From assembly GCA_017640665.1 (NCBI GenBank), contig JAEPQE010000002.1, forward strand, positions 310,001-374,000: a stretch of DNA of 64,000 nucleotides, in the 5' to 3' direction. Within the stretch, counting starts at the first letter, position 1; each line of letters starts with the position of its first letter. The stretch is from Balneolaceae bacterium (lineage in GTDB: Bacteria > Bacteroidota > Rhodothermia > Balneolales > Balneolaceae). This document shows positions 35,372 through 45,499 of the stretch, piece by piece. A model generated the notes under the pieces. The model had not been told where the DNA came from. It saw only the letters and a program-made list of their open reading frames with translations, and made no database searches. A program made the position numbers and the translations under genes.

Positions 35372-36346
35372 CTAACTGGCTGTTCTCATTTTTACAAAAA
35401 TCCGGGGGAGAATTGTAAATTTTTCAAACCTGTTTAAGTATGCTCTTTCGCTAAATACATCGTACTCATTCGCTTCAATTTTATCGAGAATACGGCTGTA
35501 GTTGTAGTGAGCTAGATACACAGGTAGCCGACTATCTTTAGTAAGCATGGCAATACCCTGATCTGCTTTTTCATAATATTTTCGGGCTCTCCTAACCTGA
35601 AATTTCATAAGGTGTGTAAAATTCTCAGTAATTTCGCCATTGAATAAATCTTTTTCTGAAACTCCGAACTTTAAAAGCTCATCAGCAGGAAGGTAAATTC
35701 TATTCCGTCCGATATCTTCTCCAACATCTCTTAGAATATTTGTAAGCTGCATTGCTATTCCAAGGTCTATAGCGTACTCGAGCGCTGCTTCATCCTCGTA
35801 CCCAAACACCCGACTAGTCATCAAACCAACTACCGAAGCTACCCGGTAAGAATAGTTATATAGTTCCTGAAAGTTATTATATCGATTCTTTTCGAGGTCA
35901 GACCGGACTCCATCGATCAATAGAAAAGGAAGATCAATGGGTATATGGTATCTTTTGAGCGTATCTCCAAAAGCCGCAAGAATTGGATCTCCAGATCTTT
36001 GCCCGTTATATATAGCTATAAGATTTTCTTTAAATTCATTCAGCCTAAGATCAATCTCGTTGATATCAATAGATTGGTTTTCTGTGAGATCTTCGTACTC
36101 ATCAACCAGGTTATCCAGGTATCTGCACAATCCATAGATTGCAAAAATACTTCGTTGCTTTTCATTGGGAAGAAATCGTGTGGCCATATAAAAAGTCTTC
36201 GCATAATAACGAGTGATAGCACGGCAATGAGAATATGCAGGTCTCAAATCCGTATCGTTAATCTCTTCAATTACCGATCTGTGAAATGATGTTCTTTCGT
36301 AGATTGGCCGAAGCATTGAATATGGTATGCGAAGTAAAGCAGACAT
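35372..36346 (-). CDS. crtB: Phytoene/squalene synthase family protein
   Basis: The 324-residue protein condenses two prenyl diphosphates. The Asp-rich motifs are DNLVDEYED and NILRDVGEDIGRNRIYLP, and the entry segment is CRAITRYYAKTFYMATRFLP. The pattern is typical of phytoene synthase in Bacteroidota carotenoid pathways. The partner desaturase crtI is not in the window, so a squalene-type role is not excluded. It stands alone, 57 bases upstream of the accC start. Confidence 0.85.
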   Translation of the reverse strand: MSALLRIPYSMLRPIYERTSFHRSVIEEINDTDLRPAYSHCRAITRYYAKTFYMATRFLPNEKQRSIFAIYGLCRYLDNLVDEYEDLTENQSIDINEIDLRLNEFKENLIAIYNGQRSGDPILAAFGDTLKRYHIPIDLPFLLIDGVRSDLEKNRYNNFQELYNYSYRVASVVGLMTSRVFGYEDEAALEYAIDLGIAMQLTNILRDVGEDIGRNRIYLPADELLKFGVSEKDLFNGEITENFTHLMKFQVRRARKYYEKADQGIAMLTKDSRLPVYLAHYNYSRILDKIEANEYDVFSERAYLNRFEKFTILPRIFVKMRTAS

Positions 36347-36521
36347 GCATTCATAATGCGAATTAGCCTGCCAAAAGTTCCTAGGTTAAGTAATAAATAA
36401 TTTTTTCAAAGCGATAACATCTTCTTTATAAGTTGATTATACTCCATGGACTAAATTCATTAGCTCAAATACAGTTATATCCACGATTTTTTAATAAAAT
36501 CAAGCATTCTATCTATGTTCT

Positions 36522-37532
36522 ATGAATAAAAAAGTAACTATTTATGAAGTAGCCAAAAACGCAGGCGTGGCAATTTCAACGGTTTCGAGAGTATTAAATG
36601 ATTCTCCTAACGTTTCTGAGGAGACCAAAACAAAGGTTCAAAAGGCCATTGATGATCTGAACTTCAGACCTCAGGTGAGCGCCCGAAAACTAGCAAGCAA
36701 AGAACCTCAATTACTAGCCGTTGCTGTTCCATCTTTTACAACTCCTTTCTTTAATGAAGTGTTGAAAGGAGTAAAAGATGAAATCAAAAAAATGGATCTG
36801 GATATCATCTTATATAACACAGGCTCTAAAGACCCGGAGGAAGCCGTTATTGGATTTTTTGATCGAGGAACGGCTGATGCATTAATCCTTATCTCAATTG
36901 ATGTAAGTGAAACTATCCATAAGCATCTGCAATCTACTCAGGTACCTGTTGTTCTCGTTAACGCTTCACACACGTCCTATAATTATTTTATGGTGAATGA
37001 TTACAAAGGGGGTTATATGGCGGCTGAACATCTGGTCAAAAAAGGGTTTCAAAGCATTGGAATGATTACGACTCCCGTTAAAACCCGAGCCTCTGATGAA
37101 AGAGAACGTGGGTTTAAGGACGGACTCAGAAATTTCAAAATGAAAATCGACAAAGATCTCTTTATTGCCGGGGATACAACCAAACATGCCGGATTTACTG
37201 AAGAGACTGGATTTGAGGCCATTTATAAGTTTGATAAGATGGGGAAATATCCTGACGCTGTTTTTTGTGCAAACGATACTCAGGCTTTGGGAGCGTTACA
37301 CGCCCTTGCCAAGTTAGGACTAAAAGTTCCGGATGACATCGCGATTATGGGCTATGACAATATCAAATTAACCAAGTATATGGATCTAACTACCATCGAT
37401 CAGCAGATGCATACTATTGGAACTCAGGCAACTGCAAGACTTGCTGCGATCATCAAAAATCCGGATGAAAAATTGTTTCAAACTTCAATTAACCCAATTC
37501 TTGTAGAACGAGGATCAACTGATAAGGTCTGA
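36522..37532 (+). CDS. LacI-family transcriptional regulator
   Basis: The 336-residue repressor has the N-terminal helix-turn-helix and hinge (TIYEVAKNAGVAISTVSRVL, KLASKEP). A periplasmic-binding-protein-like sensor domain follows, with VFCANDTQALGALHALAKLG, DDIAIMGYDN and a C-terminal PILVERGST. Most relatives bind sugars or purines. It ends five bases before purC, so it could act as a PurR-like regulator; this is inference from position only. Confidence 0.9.
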   Translation: MNKKVTIYEVAKNAGVAISTVSRVLNDSPNVSEETKTKVQKAIDDLNFRPQVSARKLASKEPQLLAVAVPSFTTPFFNEVLKGVKDEIKKMDLDIILYNTGSKDPEEAVIGFFDRGTADALILISIDVSETIHKHLQSTQVPVVLVNASHTSYNYFMVNDYKGGYMAAEHLVKKGFQSIGMITTPVKTRASDERERGFKDGLRNFKMKIDKDLFIAGDTTKHAGFTEETGFEAIYKFDKMGKYPDAVFCANDTQALGALHALAKLGLKVPDDIAIMGYDNIKLTKYMDLTTIDQQMHTIGTQATARLAAIIKNPDEKLFQTSINPILVERGSTDKV

Positions 37533-37537
37533 CCACC

Positions 37538-38494
37538 GTGAGTAATATATTTAATAAACAGGAAGCGCTTGACCATTGTATTACCGAAACAAGCGTTCCT
37601 GGCTTATCGAGATACAAAGGTAAAGTTCGTGAAGTGTATGAATTAAATTCCGGAAGACTGGGGATTGTTGTTACCGACCGCATTTCGGCTTTTGATTACA
37701 TTATGCGACAGGCTATTCCATTTAAAGGGCAAATCCTGAATCAACTGGCTGCATTCTCTTTTGAAAAAGTGAAGGATATTGTTCCCACGCATATTATCGA
37801 TGTACCTCATCCGAATGTTACCATTGCAAAAAAATGCGACCCGGTTCCAATTGAAGTTGTGATTCGGGGCTATCTTACAGGTCACGCATGGCGAACATAT
37901 AAATCGGGGCTTAGAACTTTATGTGGAGTTCAACTTCCTGACGGGATGGTGGAACACCAAAGGTTCCCCAACCCAATTCTTACTCCTGCAACCAAAGCTA
38001 CTGAAGGTCATGATGAGGATATTGCGGAGGTGGATATTTTGAAACGAGGGATTGTTAATGAAAAACTCTGGAACCAGATCAGAGATGTTGCCTTCAAATT
38101 ATTTGAACGTGGAACTGAAATAGCCGCAGAACAAGGATTGATTCTCGTTGATACCAAGTATGAATTTGGGTTATTTAAGGGAGAGTTAACATTAATTGAT
38201 GAAGTCCACACTACCGATTCCTCCCGCTACTTCTATTTGGATGGGTACGAAGAGCGCCAGGCAAATGCAGAGCCTCAGAAACAATTATCGAAAGAATTCC
38301 TCAGAGAATGGCTGATAAGCCAGAACTTCCAGGGATTAGAGGGCCAAACTCTTCCGGATTTACCCGACGAATTTCGCTTGAAGGTTTTTGAACGATACTC
38401 GGAGTTGTATGAGATGTTGACAGGGTCTGGGTTTGAACCCGTTTTAGAAAGAGATTTTAACTCAACTCTTATCAGGCTCCTTTCTGAAAACTGA
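37538..38494 (+). CDS. purC: SAICAR synthase (phosphoribosylaminoimidazole-succinocarboxamide synthase)
   Basis: The 318-residue enzyme joins CAIR and aspartate in purine synthesis. Recognisable segments are YKGKVREVYEL, TDRISAFDYIM, GQILNQLAAFSF, EVVIRGYLTGHAWRTY and LVDTKYEFGLFKGELTLIDEVHTTDSSRY. Its length is that of the longer, eukaryote-like class common in Bacteroidota. The start is GTG at 37538, next to the LacI stop, and conserved sequence starts about 15 residues in. Confidence 0.93.
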   Translation: MSNIFNKQEALDHCITETSVPGLSRYKGKVREVYELNSGRLGIVVTDRISAFDYIMRQAIPFKGQILNQLAAFSFEKVKDIVPTHIIDVPHPNVTIAKKCDPVPIEVVIRGYLTGHAWRTYKSGLRTLCGVQLPDGMVEHQRFPNPILTPATKATEGHDEDIAEVDILKRGIVNEKLWNQIRDVAFKLFERGTEIAAEQGLILVDTKYEFGLFKGELTLIDEVHTTDSSRYFYLDGYEERQANAEPQKQLSKEFLREWLISQNFQGLEGQTLPDLPDEFRLKVFERYSELYEMLTGSGFEPVLERDFNSTLIRLLSEN

Positions 38495-38563
38495 TCTCTA
38501 TTTCAATCTTTGAAATTCCGTCTCTTTTCCTCACTTTCTTCTAGCTAAAAATTAAAGGATGTG

Positions 38564-39871
38564 ATGAATCAAAAGAAATCGAATAAAACTAACCGAAAAG
38601 AATTCCTGAAAAAAACCGCACTTGGACTGGCATCAATTTCTATTGTGCCAAGATTTGTGTTAGGAGGAAAAGGTTATACAGCCCCAAGCGATAAAATTAC
38701 TATCGGATTTATTGGAAATGGAAAGCAGGGAACCATTCTTGCCAATCCTTTTATTGGGTTGAATGATACTCAGATCATTGCCTGTTCCGACGTTGATTCC
38801 GTGAAACAAACTAAGTTTATGGAATGGGCTAACAGGAAATATGCGGAAGCTTCCAATCACTCTACTTATTACGGATGCCGTGCTTATGCTGATTATGAAG
38901 ACATTCTGGAGCGAGATGACATTGATGCGGTGATTGTCTGTACACCCGATCACTGGCATGCGATTCCTGTAATCAAAGCTTTGAATGCAGGAAAGGATGT
39001 GTATTGTGAGAAGCCCCTTTCGCTCACTGTAGAAGAAGGCCGGGCAATGGTGAATGCTGCAAAAAGAAATAATCGTGTTACTCAAACCGGAAGCATGCAA
39101 CGTTCGTGGGGTAATTTCAGAAAAGCTTGTGAATTGGTTAGAAATGGATATTTGGGTGAGATCACCGAAATAAAAGTAAATGTGGGTGGACCTCCGGTAT
39201 CCTACGATTTACCAAGACAACCACTCCGGGCAAGCCTGGACTGGAACCGATGGATTGGACCATCATACTTTGTAGAATACAATGAGACACTCGCTCCTCC
39301 CTATCCATGGGATAATTACCCGATGTGGCGTAGTTATAAAGAATTTGGCGGAGGTGGTGTGACAGATTGGGGCGCTCACATGTTTGATATCATTCAATGG
39401 GCACTTGGAATGGATAATTCTGGTCCGGTCGAATTCATCCCTCCTACTCAAAAAGGAGCACAACGTGGACTGGTTTTTAAATACGAAAATGGAATTACCG
39501 TAATCCATGAAGATTTTGGTCGTGGAAATGCGGTTCGGTTTATCGGAACAGATGGAAGCCTGGATATTAGCCGTGGATTCTTTGAACCTTCGGACATGAG
39601 TTTGGTAGAACATGACTTAAGCGGCAGCGAAACCAAGCTTTACCGTAGCGACAATCATTACAAAGACTGGATTGATGCTATAAAATCCAGAGGGAGTACG
39701 GTCTCCGATTTTGAAGTGGGGCACCGTACAGCTTCAGTATGTAATATAGCTAATATTGCCTACGACATTCGTCGACCCTTAACATGGAATCCTGAAACCG
39801 AGCGATTTGTGAATGATCAATATGCTAATTCAATGTTGAGCAGAGAGTATAGAGATGGATATTCTCTATAG
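38564..39871 (+). CDS. Secreted Gfo/Idh/MocA-family oxidoreductase
   Basis: The protein of about 435 residues begins with a Tat-like signal (NRKEFLKKTALGLASIS). The NAD(P)-binding fold follows (ITIGFIGNGKQGTI), with VCTPDHWHAIPVI and the family EKPLSLT motif, then a C-terminal domain with GGGGVTDWGAHMFDIIQWAL. Such exported oxidoreductases with a cofactor folded in the cytoplasm are frequent in Bacteroidota and act on unknown sugars or inositols. ATG at 38564 is preferred over GTG at 38561. Confidence 0.88.
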   Translation: MNQKKSNKTNRKEFLKKTALGLASISIVPRFVLGGKGYTAPSDKITIGFIGNGKQGTILANPFIGLNDTQIIACSDVDSVKQTKFMEWANRKYAEASNHSTYYGCRAYADYEDILERDDIDAVIVCTPDHWHAIPVIKALNAGKDVYCEKPLSLTVEEGRAMVNAAKRNNRVTQTGSMQRSWGNFRKACELVRNGYLGEITEIKVNVGGPPVSYDLPRQPLRASLDWNRWIGPSYFVEYNETLAPPYPWDNYPMWRSYKEFGGGGVTDWGAHMFDIIQWALGMDNSGPVEFIPPTQKGAQRGLVFKYENGITVIHEDFGRGNAVRFIGTDGSLDISRGFFEPSDMSLVEHDLSGSETKLYRSDNHYKDWIDAIKSRGSTVSDFEVGHRTASVCNIANIAYDIRRPLTWNPETERFVNDQYANSMLSREYRDGYSL

Positions 39872-40090
39872 CCAAATATTTTGCGATTCATCTTATTCTG
39901 TTGTTATAAGCAAGTCTAAAAGCATGTACTGAATCAAACGGAATAATTCCCTATTCCAACTTTCTTTTAACTGAATACAGCGACTTTCAGTTATCCTAGG
40001 AATAAATTTTCGAATATTTTATTTAGTTAGGAATCCTTACTATATTCATGCCGGCAATAATGCCAAACCATAATTTTAAACATTAAGAAA

Positions 40091-40324
40091 ATGTCAAAAT
40101 CAATTTTTTATCACGCAGGATGTCCAGTATGCGTCAGCGCAGAACACGACATTATCAATCTTTTAGGCAAAGACAAAGTAGAAGTAGTTCACTTCGGTAG
40201 TGACAAATCTCGTATCGCTGAAGCTGAAAAGGCAGGAGTAAAATCTGTTCCAGCTTTGTTAACGCCAAAGGGGAATGTATTGCACATCAACTTTGGCGCT
40301 TCTATGGCTGACGTAAAAGGCTAA
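40091..40324 (+). CDS. Small thioredoxin-fold protein with CPVC motif
   Basis: The 77-residue protein has the redox motif AGCPVCVSAEHDI after the first strand. A thioredoxin-like half fold with KSVPALLTPKGNVLHIN follows, where the cis-Pro is visible in VPAL. It should act as a glutaredoxin-like thiol switch or disulphide carrier in the cytoplasm. A strong terminator lies just behind it, so it is a separate transcript from the following operon but fits the same redox theme. Confidence 0.82.
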   Translation: MSKSIFYHAGCPVCVSAEHDIINLLGKDKVEVVHFGSDKSRIAEAEKAGVKSVPALLTPKGNVLHINFGASMADVKG

Positions 40325-40331
40325 GAAGTCC

Positions 40332-40372
40332 GCCCTATAAGGTTAGGATTCCTATCTTTATAGGGCTATTTT
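40332..40372 (+). terminator. Rho-independent terminator
   Basis: GCCCTATAA (40332-40340) pairs exactly with TTATAGGGC (40358-40366), with a nested AGG/CCT pair inside the loop, and runs into TATTTTT. It ends the CPVC-protein transcript. Confidence 0.85.
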
Positions 40373-40392
40373 TCACTCAAAAAGAAACAAAA

Positions 40393-40656
40393 ATGAAAGT
40401 AGCGGTGTGGGACACCTATGTAACAAAAAAGGACGGCAATGTGATGCACTTTGACATTATCGTACCGGAAGAAATGAAAGACACTACTGTAATTTACAGT
40501 TATGGTAGAGATTATCTAAAAACCAAAGGACAAGACAGACAACCTTTAACATCAAATGAATGTAGGTTTTGCCATATTGAAACTGTTAGTCCTCATTGGG
40601 AAGCTGAAATCAAACAAAAAGGATATTTTATTATTGAAATGGAAAATTGCCAATGA
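40393..40656 (+). CDS. DUF2024 family protein
   Basis: The 87-residue protein matches DUF2024: it opens MKVAVWDTYVTKKDGNVMHF and has LTSNECRFCHIETVSPHWE and a GYFIIEME ending. The CxxC-like CRFCHIE and nearby His suggest a metal site, but the family has no known function. Its TGA overlaps the ATG of the truncated haemoglobin gene (ATGA). This makes a coupled set with that gene and the MarR gene. Confidence 0.82.
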   Translation: MKVAVWDTYVTKKDGNVMHFDIIVPEEMKDTTVIYSYGRDYLKTKGQDRQPLTSNECRFCHIETVSPHWEAEIKQKGYFIIEMENCQ

Positions 40657-41027
40657 AGTCAGACATCACAAAACGAAAGGATATAGAGTTATTGGTAAAT
40701 ACCTTCTATCAAAAAGTAAGAAGCAATTCTACATTAGGCTATATTTTTCAGGATGTGGCCAAAATAAATTGGGATAATCATCTTCCGAGAATGTATTCCT
40801 TTTGGGCAAGTATCTTATTGGGTGAACACAGTTTTTCGGGCAATCCAATGCAAAAACACATAGCGTTGAGCAAACTAACCGAAATGAAAGAGAAGGAATT
40901 TTCGGAATGGCTTCTCCTGTTCACGGAAACTGTAGATGAGCTTTTTAAAGGGGAAAAAGCCAACGAAGCAAAGCAAAGAGCTGGAAATATTGCCCGATTA
41001 ATGTTTCACAAGATTCAAACCGTATGA
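40653..41027 (+). CDS. Group III truncated haemoglobin
   Basis: Starting at 40653 the product is a short globin of about 124 residues. Visible are LLVNTFYQKVRSNSTLGYIFQ, WDNHLPRMYSFWASILLG and GNPMQKHIALSKL, whose His is the likely proximal haem ligand. Group III truncated globins bind O2 or NO and usually protect against nitrosative or oxidative stress. It is coupled to DUF2024 upstream and to a MarR gene downstream by four-base overlaps. Confidence 0.88.
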   Translation: MKSDITKRKDIELLVNTFYQKVRSNSTLGYIFQDVAKINWDNHLPRMYSFWASILLGEHSFSGNPMQKHIALSKLTEMKEKEFSEWLLLFTETVDELFKGEKANEAKQRAGNIARLMFHKIQTV

Positions 41028-41629
41028 AGCATTCATCTTTTAACCTTAATGAACAAAATTTAAAAACTGAAAGCCGAATTGTGGTGGCTTTGGAGCGAAT
41101 TTCAGAAGCGTTCAGAGTGTTACTCTGGAATGAAAGTAAAGAAAACTCATTAAGTCCAATTCAAATCCAAATCTTAATTTTCATTCACTTCCATTCGTTG
41201 GAAAAATGCAAAGTGGGATATTTGGCAGATGAGTTCAATATGACAAAAGCCACAATTAGTGATAGCATAAGGGTTTTGCTTGCCAAAGAATTAGTTACAA
41301 AAAAAACCGACCCTATTGACACAAGAAGCTTTTCTCTTTTACTTACTGATAAAGGGAAAAAAATAGCAAAAAAAGCATCCTTTTTTGCTTCTTCAATCGA
41401 ACAACCCATTGAAAAACTGACCGAAGAACAAAAAACGATAATGCTTAACGGTCTGTTGAAATTGATTTATGACTTAAACAAATCAGGTATCATCACCATT
41501 CAGAGAATGTGTTTTACTTGCTCATTTTACAATGCCGAGAACGGAATACATTATTGCGATTTACTGAAAACAAAGCTTGCCGAATCTGAAATCCGAGTGG
41601 ATTGCCCTGAATACGAAATGATTACTTGA
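41024..41629 (+). CDS. MarR-family regulator with C-terminal four-cysteine tail
   Basis: The 201-residue protein has a winged-helix domain (VGYLADEFNMTKATISDSIRVLLAKELV, DTRSFSLLLTDKGKKIA) of the MarR type. It has an extra tail of about 40 residues holding MCFTCSFY, HYCDLL and VDCPEYE. The C-x2-C...C...C spacing suggests a metal or iron-sulphur site, so it may sense NO, O2 or redox state and control the globin operon it belongs to. That is inference. The DNA is AT-rich compared with neighbours. Confidence 0.82.
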   Translation: MKHSSFNLNEQNLKTESRIVVALERISEAFRVLLWNESKENSLSPIQIQILIFIHFHSLEKCKVGYLADEFNMTKATISDSIRVLLAKELVTKKTDPIDTRSFSLLLTDKGKKIAKKASFFASSIEQPIEKLTEEQKTIMLNGLLKLIYDLNKSGIITIQRMCFTCSFYNAENGIHYCDLLKTKLAESEIRVDCPEYEMIT

Positions 41630-41792
41630 AATAAAGGCCAGCTTACAATTTTGGCTATGCGTAGTGCAGGCGAAAATGTTGATATAAAAGTAATTACATT
41701 AAAAAGCTTTACAGTAAACAGATAGTGAAGCGCCTTGAAATCCCTCATTACGCTTAGCCGAGACCGTGGAGAAGAATAAACTTCTTCCAATA

Positions 41793-42749
41793 CTAAAAAA
41801 CCTCTTTAGCCACTTCGTATACTGATAGCGATTTCCCCATTGAGTAATAGTGTAGTGTTGGCACTCCGAATTCGATTAATTCTTTGGATTGCTGAATCGC
41901 CCATTCAATTCCGATCTGCCGGGCTGCGTTGTTATCTTTACATTGCTCAAGCTCTACCGAAAGTGCTTCAGGGATATCAATATGAAACAGGTCGGGTAAT
42001 AAAGTGAGTTGCCGTTTAGTAGTAACAGGTTTTATACCGGGAACGATTGGCACTTCAATTCCCAAATCCCTGCAACTCTTCACAAAGTCGAAGTATTTTT
42101 GGTTATCGAAGAACATCTGAGTTACGATGTAATCAGCTCCCCCCTCCACTTTTTGTTTAAGATATCTTAAATCGGTTTCCATGTTCGGAGCAGTGGTATG
42201 TTTTTCCGGATAACCCGCTACTCCAATGCAAAACTCTGAAGATGCTGCATTTTCAATTTCATCGTCCAGAAATATCCCGTTATTCAAATCTACGACCTGG
42301 CCCAATAGCTCCGAAGCATATCTGTGTCCATCTGGTTCGGGAACAAACTCACGATCCGGTTTCCGTACATCTCCCTGAAGAACCAGTACGTTATCAATAC
42401 CAAGGAAATTCAAATCGATTAATGCATTCTCGGTTTCTTCTTTGCTGAATCCCCCACAAATGATATGAGGTATAGCATCCACTTTATAATGATTCTGAAT
42501 GGCTGCACACATCCCTACTGTTCCAGGGCGTTTTCTAACTGATTTCCGCTCTAAAAGTCCATCTGTTCTTTTTTTGTACACATACTCCTCCCGATGATAG
42601 GTTACATCTATGAACGGAGGATTAAACTCCATCAAAGGATCAATGTGATCGAAGAGCGTTCGTATATTCTGACCTTTGAGCGGTGGCAACACCTCGAATG
42701 TAAATAGTGTCTCGCCTTCTGCCTGATTAAAATAGTCTGTTACTTTCAT
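41793..42749 (-). CDS. metF: Methylenetetrahydrofolate reductase
   Basis: The 318-residue flavoenzyme reduces methylene-THF to methyl-THF, the methyl donor for MetH. Seen are FTFEVLPPLKG near the start, FIDVTYHREEYVY, NVLVLQGDVRKPD, GADYIVTQMFFDNQKYFDF and a GIEWAIQQSKELIEFG ending. It lies 56 bases downstream of the second metH gene on the same strand and probably shares the SAM-riboswitch transcript. Confidence 0.93.
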   Translation of the reverse strand: MKVTDYFNQAEGETLFTFEVLPPLKGQNIRTLFDHIDPLMEFNPPFIDVTYHREEYVYKKRTDGLLERKSVRKRPGTVGMCAAIQNHYKVDAIPHIICGGFSKEETENALIDLNFLGIDNVLVLQGDVRKPDREFVPEPDGHRYASELLGQVVDLNNGIFLDDEIENAASSEFCIGVAGYPEKHTTAPNMETDLRYLKQKVEGGADYIVTQMFFDNQKYFDFVKSCRDLGIEVPIVPGIKPVTTKRQLTLLPDLFHIDIPEALSVELEQCKDNNAARQIGIEWAIQQSKELIEFGVPTLHYYSMGKSLSVYEVAKEVF

Positions 42750-42805
42750 TCTTAATTCGTTAATCGAATACCGTTATCGTTAATGATACTTTTAGTCTAT
42801 TGTCA

Positions 42806-45499
42806 TTAATCATTAGTTCTGTACCCCAAATTAGGGGCTAGCCATTTTTCAATTTCTTTTACTGATTTCCCTTTTCGCTCTGCATAATCAATTATCTGAT
42901 CTTTAGAGATTTTACCAACTCCGAAATACCTTGATTGTGGATGAGAGAAATAAAATCCGCTAACTGAGCTTGCCGGATACATGGCAAAAGATTCTGTAAG
43001 GGAAATCCCGGTATTTTTCTCTACATCCATTACATCCCATAAAATCTGTTTTTCGGTATGATCGGGACAAGCAGGGTACCCAGGAGCAGGACGAATACCT
43101 TGATATTCTTCCGTGATTAGTTCTTCGTTATTTAAGCTCTCTTGTTGTGCATAACCCCAGAATTCCGTTCTGATTTTATAATGCATCCATTCGGCATGAG
43201 CTTCTGCAAGTCGATCGGCCAAAGCCTTCACTAAAATCGAGTTATAGTCATCTTTTGCTGTTTCATATTTATCGATCAATTTTTCAATTCCTATACCTGA
43301 AGTGACAGCGAACATCCCAATGTAATCTTCTTTCCCGGTATCCCAGGGAGCTATATAATCTGCTAATGATGAATTGGGCTGGCCTGTTCGCTTCTCTCCC
43401 TGCTGACGAAGGAAATGGAATTTAGCTTTTTGATGCGTTCTGTCTTCATCCCCAAAAACGACTACGTCTTCTCCAAAAGAATTTGCAGGATAGAATCCAA
43501 TAACAGATTTGGCCCGAAGAAATTTACCTTCTATTATTTCGTCGAGCATTCTTTGGGCATCTCCGAAAAGTTCTGTCGCCTGTTCTCCTACGGTTTCATC
43601 ATCCAGTATTGCAGGGTATTTACCGGTTAGCATCCAGGTTCTAAAGAAAGGAGACCAATCAATAAAATTTCTTAGTTCTGACAGGTCTACATCCTCAAAA
43701 ACTTTTGTCCCGGTAAACTTAGGTTTATAGCATTCACTCTTCTTCCAATCTATCTCAGTCCTGTTCTTTTGAGCTTGCTCGAAAGACAGTAATTTTTTGG
43801 AGGCCGTTCGCCGTTCATGCTCCTCCCTCATTTTCGAATATTCGGTTTTTATTGAGGAAGCAACACGGGCACTGTTTACTTCATTCAGTAAATCGCTGCA
43901 CACCGTAACTGAGCGAGAAGCATCCAGTACATGAATAACGGGCGATTCATAATTCGGATCAATCTTTACTGCTGTATGAATACGCGAAGTAGTAGCTCCC
44001 CCAATCAAAAGCGGCGTTTTCATATCCCGTTTCTGCATTTCCTTTGCTACACCAACCATCTCGTCAAGCGAGGGAGTAATTAATCCACTCAAACCAATGA
44101 TATCTGCCTTTTCTTTCTCAGCTTCTTCCAAAATTTTCTCGGTTGGAACCATCACTCCCAAATCAACGATATCGAAATTATTGCAAGCCAGAACTACTCC
44201 AACAATATTCTTTCCAATGTCATGCACATCCCCTTTTACAGTTGCCAGCAACACCTTTGCACGTTGACTCGTGTCCTTATTTTTCTTTTTCTCTTCTTCC
44301 AAAAACGGGGTCAGATAAGCCACTGCTTGTTTCATTACCCGGGCACTTTTAACTACCTGAGGCAGAAACATCTTACCAGATCCGAAAAGATCACCAACTA
44401 CGTTCATCCCGTCCATGAGAGGACCTTCTATCACTTCCAGAGGACTTCCAATTTTCAGCCGTGCTTCCTCGGTGTCTTCTTCGATAAAGTCTGTGATTCC
44501 TTTGATTAAAGCGTGGCTCAATCTTTTCTCAACCGATTCTGAGCGCCATTCTTCAGTTTCTTTCTCTTTGACAGCCCCCGTTCCTTTGTACTTCTCAGCT
44601 ATCTCAAGCAACCGCTCAGTTGCATCATCCCTTCGATCCAGAAGTACGTCTTCAACTCGTTCCAGAAGTTCTTTGGGGATTTCATCATACACCTCAAGTT
44701 GAGTTGGGTTAACAATCCCCATATCCATCCCATGCTGAATGGCATGATACAGGAATGCTGAATGCATCGCTTCTCTAACCGGATTATTTCCCCGAAATGA
44801 AAATGATACGTTACTGACTCCCCCGATAATATGTGCACCAGGTAGGTTCCCCCGAATCCATTTTGTGGCCAGAAAGAAATCGAGTGCATTTCGCCGATGC
44901 TCTTCCATCCCGGTAGCAACCGGAAAGATATTTGGGTCTAGAATGATGTCGGAGGAGTTGAAGCCCACCCGTTCTGAAAGAAGTTTATAAGACCTTCCAC
45001 AGATTTCTTTTCTGCGTTCCAGATTATCGGCCTGACCGTCTTCATCAAAAGCCATAGCTATTACAGCTGCACCAAACCTTTTAATGATTTTTGCTCTGTG
45101 GAGGAATTCTTCTTCTCCATCTTTTAAACTGATGGAATTAACCACCCCTTTTCCCTGAATGCATTTCAATCCAGCCAGAATCACTTCCCATTTAGAGGAA
45201 TCAATCATAATTGGGATGCGGGCAATCTCAGGTTCGGAAGCAATCAAATTCAGAAAAGTAGTCATCTCACTGGCGCTGTCGAGCATCCCTTCATCCATGT
45301 TGACGTCAAGAATCTGAGCACCTCCCCTAACCTGATCTAAAGCCACTTCTAGAGCCGTGGTATAATCCTGAGCCTTAATGAGATTTAGAAATCGTTTAGA
45401 ACCTGTCACATTAGTTCGTTCCCCAACATTTATGAAGTTTGAATCAGGGGTAACGATTAACGGTTCCAGTCCGCTTAATTTAAGTGGATTTGGTTTCAT
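42806..45499 (-). CDS. metH: Methionine synthase, folate/B12/activation part (split MetH)
   Basis: The 897-residue protein carries the last three modules of cobalamin-dependent methionine synthase. These are a pterin-binding barrel (about 1-300: [24 protein letters not shown]), the B12 module (about 330-560 with [13 protein letters not shown], His being the cobalt ligand) and the SAM-dependent reactivation domain (about 570-897 with [15 protein letters not shown]). The homocysteine-binding module is missing and is supplied by the gene just upstream. The two frames share TGATG, so they are translationally coupled. Confidence 0.95.
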   Translation of the reverse strand: MKPNPLKLSGLEPLIVTPDSNFINVGERTNVTGSKRFLNLIKAQDYTTALEVALDQVRGGAQILDVNMDEGMLDSASEMTTFLNLIASEPEIARIPIMIDSSKWEVILAGLKCIQGKGVVNSISLKDGEEEFLHRAKIIKRFGAAVIAMAFDEDGQADNLERRKEICGRSYKLLSERVGFNSSDIILDPNIFPVATGMEEHRRNALDFFLATKWIRGNLPGAHIIGGVSNVSFSFRGNNPVREAMHSAFLYHAIQHGMDMGIVNPTQLEVYDEIPKELLERVEDVLLDRRDDATERLLEIAEKYKGTGAVKEKETEEWRSESVEKRLSHALIKGITDFIEEDTEEARLKIGSPLEVIEGPLMDGMNVVGDLFGSGKMFLPQVVKSARVMKQAVAYLTPFLEEEKKKNKDTSQRAKVLLATVKGDVHDIGKNIVGVVLACNNFDIVDLGVMVPTEKILEEAEKEKADIIGLSGLITPSLDEMVGVAKEMQKRDMKTPLLIGGATTSRIHTAVKIDPNYESPVIHVLDASRSVTVCSDLLNEVNSARVASSIKTEYSKMREEHERRTASKKLLSFEQAQKNRTEIDWKKSECYKPKFTGTKVFEDVDLSELRNFIDWSPFFRTWMLTGKYPAILDDETVGEQATELFGDAQRMLDEIIEGKFLRAKSVIGFYPANSFGEDVVVFGDEDRTHQKAKFHFLRQQGEKRTGQPNSSLADYIAPWDTGKEDYIGMFAVTSGIGIEKLIDKYETAKDDYNSILVKALADRLAEAHAEWMHYKIRTEFWGYAQQESLNNEELITEEYQGIRPAPGYPACPDHTEKQILWDVMDVEKNTGISLTESFAMYPASSVSGFYFSHPQSRYFGVGKISKDQIIDYAERKGKSVKEIEKWLAPNLGYRTND

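Noticed and set aside
41646-41681. Second attC-like palindrome behind the MarR gene
   Set aside because: CAATTTTGGC/GGCGAAAATGTTG form a partial stem, but the element is shorter than known attC sites and no matching upstream core bounds the operon.
41551-41790. 79-residue minus-strand frame at the end of the MarR gene
   Set aside because: Largely antisense to the MarR coding sequence, with no recognisable domain.
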